DNA of 64,000 bases, taken from the NCBI GenBank assembly GCA_963707125.1, contig CAVPOU010000018.1, positions 1 to 64,000 of the forward strand. The letters run 5' to 3'. The stretch comes from CAVPDE01 sp963707125 (GTDB taxonomy: Bacteria > Desulfobacterota > DSM-4660 > Desulfatiglandales > HGW-15). Numbering within the stretch: position 1 is the stretch's first letter; each line of letters opens with the position of its first letter. Position numbers and translations under genes: made by a program. Shown here piece after piece: positions 62,471 through 64,000 of this stretch. The notes beneath the pieces were generated by a model. It made no database searches. It saw nothing but the letters and a program-made list of their open reading frames with translations, and was not told the DNA's origin.

Positions 62471-63715
62471 TTACGCCGGCTGAGGAAAAATGCACTTCCC
62501 TTCAGCGTATGCCTCAGGCCATACCGTCACGATCTTTCCGCCGAGGATTTGCATCATGGCTGCCTGGGCGTTCTTGTTCTGGCCATCCGGACCGAACACA
62601 ATGGGTCCCTGGGGCAAGATATGCTCTGCCAGGTTCGTCTTTGACAACGCCTCGCGCACAGCCTCCCGGTCGGTGGATTTCGCCCGTTCCAGCGCATCTG
62701 CAAGGACATACACGGGTTGATAAGAGAACACCGTGGACGGCCCCATTTCAGTGCCATAGGCAGCCTTGTAATTTGCAAAAGCTTTTTTGGTGAGAGGGCT
62801 TCTCGGGTTGGCGCAGTAGTTCCCGTCCATCACGTTTTCCGTCAGTTTGCCAAGCTCTTCTACAAACTTGGGGTGGCTGAAAGCGCCGTTCCCGCATCCA
62901 ATGATCCCCTTTGACTTGATTCTCACGTCTCTCATCGTTTTGAGCACACGAACGCCGTCGCCGAAGTACCCTGTATCCATCACCACATCGGCTCCTGCAG
63001 CTTTGATCTTTCCCACCTCCGTGGAAACATCCGCCGCCCTGGGCGAATAGGCGACATCGACAATGACTTCCATGCCATAGTTCGGCGCATACTTTTTCAC
63101 GTGGCCCGCGAGGGATGTGCCAAAGGCGGTATCGTCATGGAGATAAGCGATGGTTTTCACAGTCTGGCCCGTGGCCTTCGCAATCTCGCTGACGTATTTC
63201 ACCGTCTGAGAGGCCATTTGCTCCGCACTCGGCTGAACACGGAACGTGTACTTGAAGCCCCTGGACGTAACCTCATCCGCAACCGCCACGGTGACCACAT
63301 AGGGGATCTGAAGCTTTTCAGCCTGCTGGGTCGCCACCAGAGTTACTGCTGATTGGTAAGCTCCCATGACCGCCACGACCCCCTCCCGGTTGAAACGTTC
63401 AACTGCAGATACGGCGAGTTCCGGCTTTCCTTCACTGTCCGCATCCAGAAGTTTCAACTTGGCTCCGCCCAGGGATTTGATTCCGCCCGCATCATTGATT
63501 TCTTTCACTGCAAGCATCATCCCCTTCTTCAGCTCCTGGCCGTCAAAACCCAGGGCTCCTGAAAGAGGATGAATGTGCCCGATCAGGATCTCCTTGGGAT
63601 CCGCGCCTCTCAGCACGTTTGGAAAACCGATGGTGCCGGCGGCCGCTGCAACGCCTGCCACCGCGGTGCTCTTCATGAACTCCCTGCGTGTCATGCCCTT
63701 CTTCTCTCGTTTCAT
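62471..63715 (-). CDS. livK: ABC transporter substrate-binding protein, LivK-type, Tat-signalled
   Basis: This 414-residue periplasmic binding protein of type I (LivK/HAAT) starts MTRREFMKSTAVAGVAAAAG, a Tat signal, unusual for this family but common in Deltaproteobacteria. Blocks are ILIGHIHPLSGALGFDGQEL, DADSEGKPELAVSAVERFNR, VVAVMGAYQSAVTLVATQQA and a C-terminal KNAQAAMMQILGGKIVTVWP. The ligand-contacting loops resemble amide/urea or aromatic-acid binders no more than Leu binders, so the ligand stays open. It is made from the same strand and direction as livHMGF. Confidence 0.9.
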   Translation of the reverse strand: MKREKKGMTRREFMKSTAVAGVAAAAGTIGFPNVLRGADPKEILIGHIHPLSGALGFDGQELKKGMMLAVKEINDAGGIKSLGGAKLKLLDADSEGKPELAVSAVERFNREGVVAVMGAYQSAVTLVATQQAEKLQIPYVVTVAVADEVTSRGFKYTFRVQPSAEQMASQTVKYVSEIAKATGQTVKTIAYLHDDTAFGTSLAGHVKKYAPNYGMEVIVDVAYSPRAADVSTEVGKIKAAGADVVMDTGYFGDGVRVLKTMRDVRIKSKGIIGCGNGAFSHPKFVEELGKLTENVMDGNYCANPRSPLTKKAFANYKAAYGTEMGPSTVFSYQPVYVLADALERAKSTDREAVREALSKTNLAEHILPQGPIVFGPDGQNKNAQAAMMQILGGKIVTVWPEAYAEGKCIFPQPA

Positions 63716-63748
63716 CGCTTCCTCCTCCTCTTAAAATGATGAGATGAA

Positions 63749-64000
63749 TTACCCTTGTGCCAAAGCAGACTCCGCTGCTTTTTCTCCTGCGACTTTGCCC
63801 AGGACGAGCGCAGCCAGCAACCCGTTTGCGGAAAGATATCCGGCCGGGCCGGCCTTCCCTGAAAAGCCGACTGCGGTTCCTCCGCCGGCATAAAGATTCG
63901 CTATCACAGATCCGTCTTTTCTGAGGACCTGAGCATCCTTGTTGATCTTCAAGCCGCCCTGAGTGTGGAAAAGAGCCCCTGTCACCTTAACCCCGTAAAG
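63749..64000 (-). CDS. FAD-binding dehydrogenase/reductase, C-terminal end (partial)
   Basis: The window edge cuts this gene; only the last 83 codons or so are present. LFHTQGGLKINKDAQVLRKD followed by IANLYAGGGTAVGFSGKAGP is the C-terminal FAD-contact block of the fumarate reductase/3-ketosteroid dehydrogenase family (FAD_binding_2). The invariant TxGG and AGGxxxG motifs are present. It lies 33 bases upstream of livK in the same direction, so it is probably the preceding gene of the same operon. Confidence 0.8.
   Translation of the reverse strand, partial: LYGVKVTGALFHTQGGLKINKDAQVLRKDGSVIANLYAGGGTAVGFSGKAGPAGYLSANGLLAALVLGKVAGEKAAESALAQG

Overview
The window looks like a chromosomal segment of a Gram-negative anaerobe-type bacterium, most likely Desulfobacterota/Deltaproteobacteria or a close relative. 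This is inferred from the gene mix: a kaiC-kaiB-kaiB-PAS/sigma-54 operon, a branched-chain-type (LIV) ABC operon with MmgE/PrpD and isochorismatase-family genes, paired acyl-CoA dehydrogenases, an EpsC/CysK cysteine pair, Tat-exported molybdenum hydroxylase and AlkP-superfamily enzymes, and several exported proteins with lipoboxes or signal peptides. No rRNA, tRNA or CRISPR array was seen.

Region 1 (about 1-13 kb) is a stress and envelope cluster with many small genes: CsbD, DUF3096 and DUF3309 proteins, a yqjD/yqjE-like set (two DUF883-like proteins, DUF3618, holin-X), a ybhP-clsB-like pair (endonuclease/exonuclease/phosphatase plus phospholipase D), a SleB-type hydrolase, an AI-2E family permease, a BrkB remnant and an IS4-family element. 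Two direct 436-bp repeats (2407-2842 and 12491-12926), each carrying an ABM-domain gene, bracket most of it.

Region 2 (12.9-17.4 kb) is one minus-strand operon: kaiC, two kaiB genes, a PAS-PAS-sigma-54 activator, and possibly the ABM gene. Region 3 (17.6-26.4 kb) is an 8.8-kb, GC-rich cyclic beta-glucan synthase (NdvB-type: GT84 plus GH94) gene broken into many frames by indels.

Region 4 (26.6-38 kb) holds a Yip1 protein, a two-subunit IorAB-type molybdenum hydroxylase, a NERD-domain helicase next to unknown genes, a Tat-exported AlkP-superfamily protein and a DUF362 protein. Region 5 (38.3-47.1 kb) holds epsC-cysK, a split DUF1214/DUF1254 pair, and a tightly packed SDR-acyl-CoA dehydrogenase-acyl-CoA dehydrogenase set with an acetoacetate decarboxylase-like gene, probably acting on CoA thioesters.

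Region 6 (47-56.9 kb) has long poorly coding spacers, a nitroreductase, a lipoprotein, three neighbouring exported proteins that share an unusual C-terminal tail, a flavodoxin-like protein, a YgiQ-type radical SAM gene with a frameshift and a decayed toxin-antitoxin pair. Region 7 (56.9-64 kb) is a minus-strand catabolic/transport run: FAD protein (cut by the window edge), LivK, LivH, LivM, LivG, LivF, PrpD family, isochorismatase family.

Two kinds of damage recur. Single-base indels, mostly in short homopolymers, break at least ten genes; they are densest before 26.4 kb and could be sequencing errors. Internal deletions leave gene ends joined, often in frame (sigma-54 regulator remnant, YpfJ metallopeptidase, BrkB, ABM-receiver fusion); these are real structural events.
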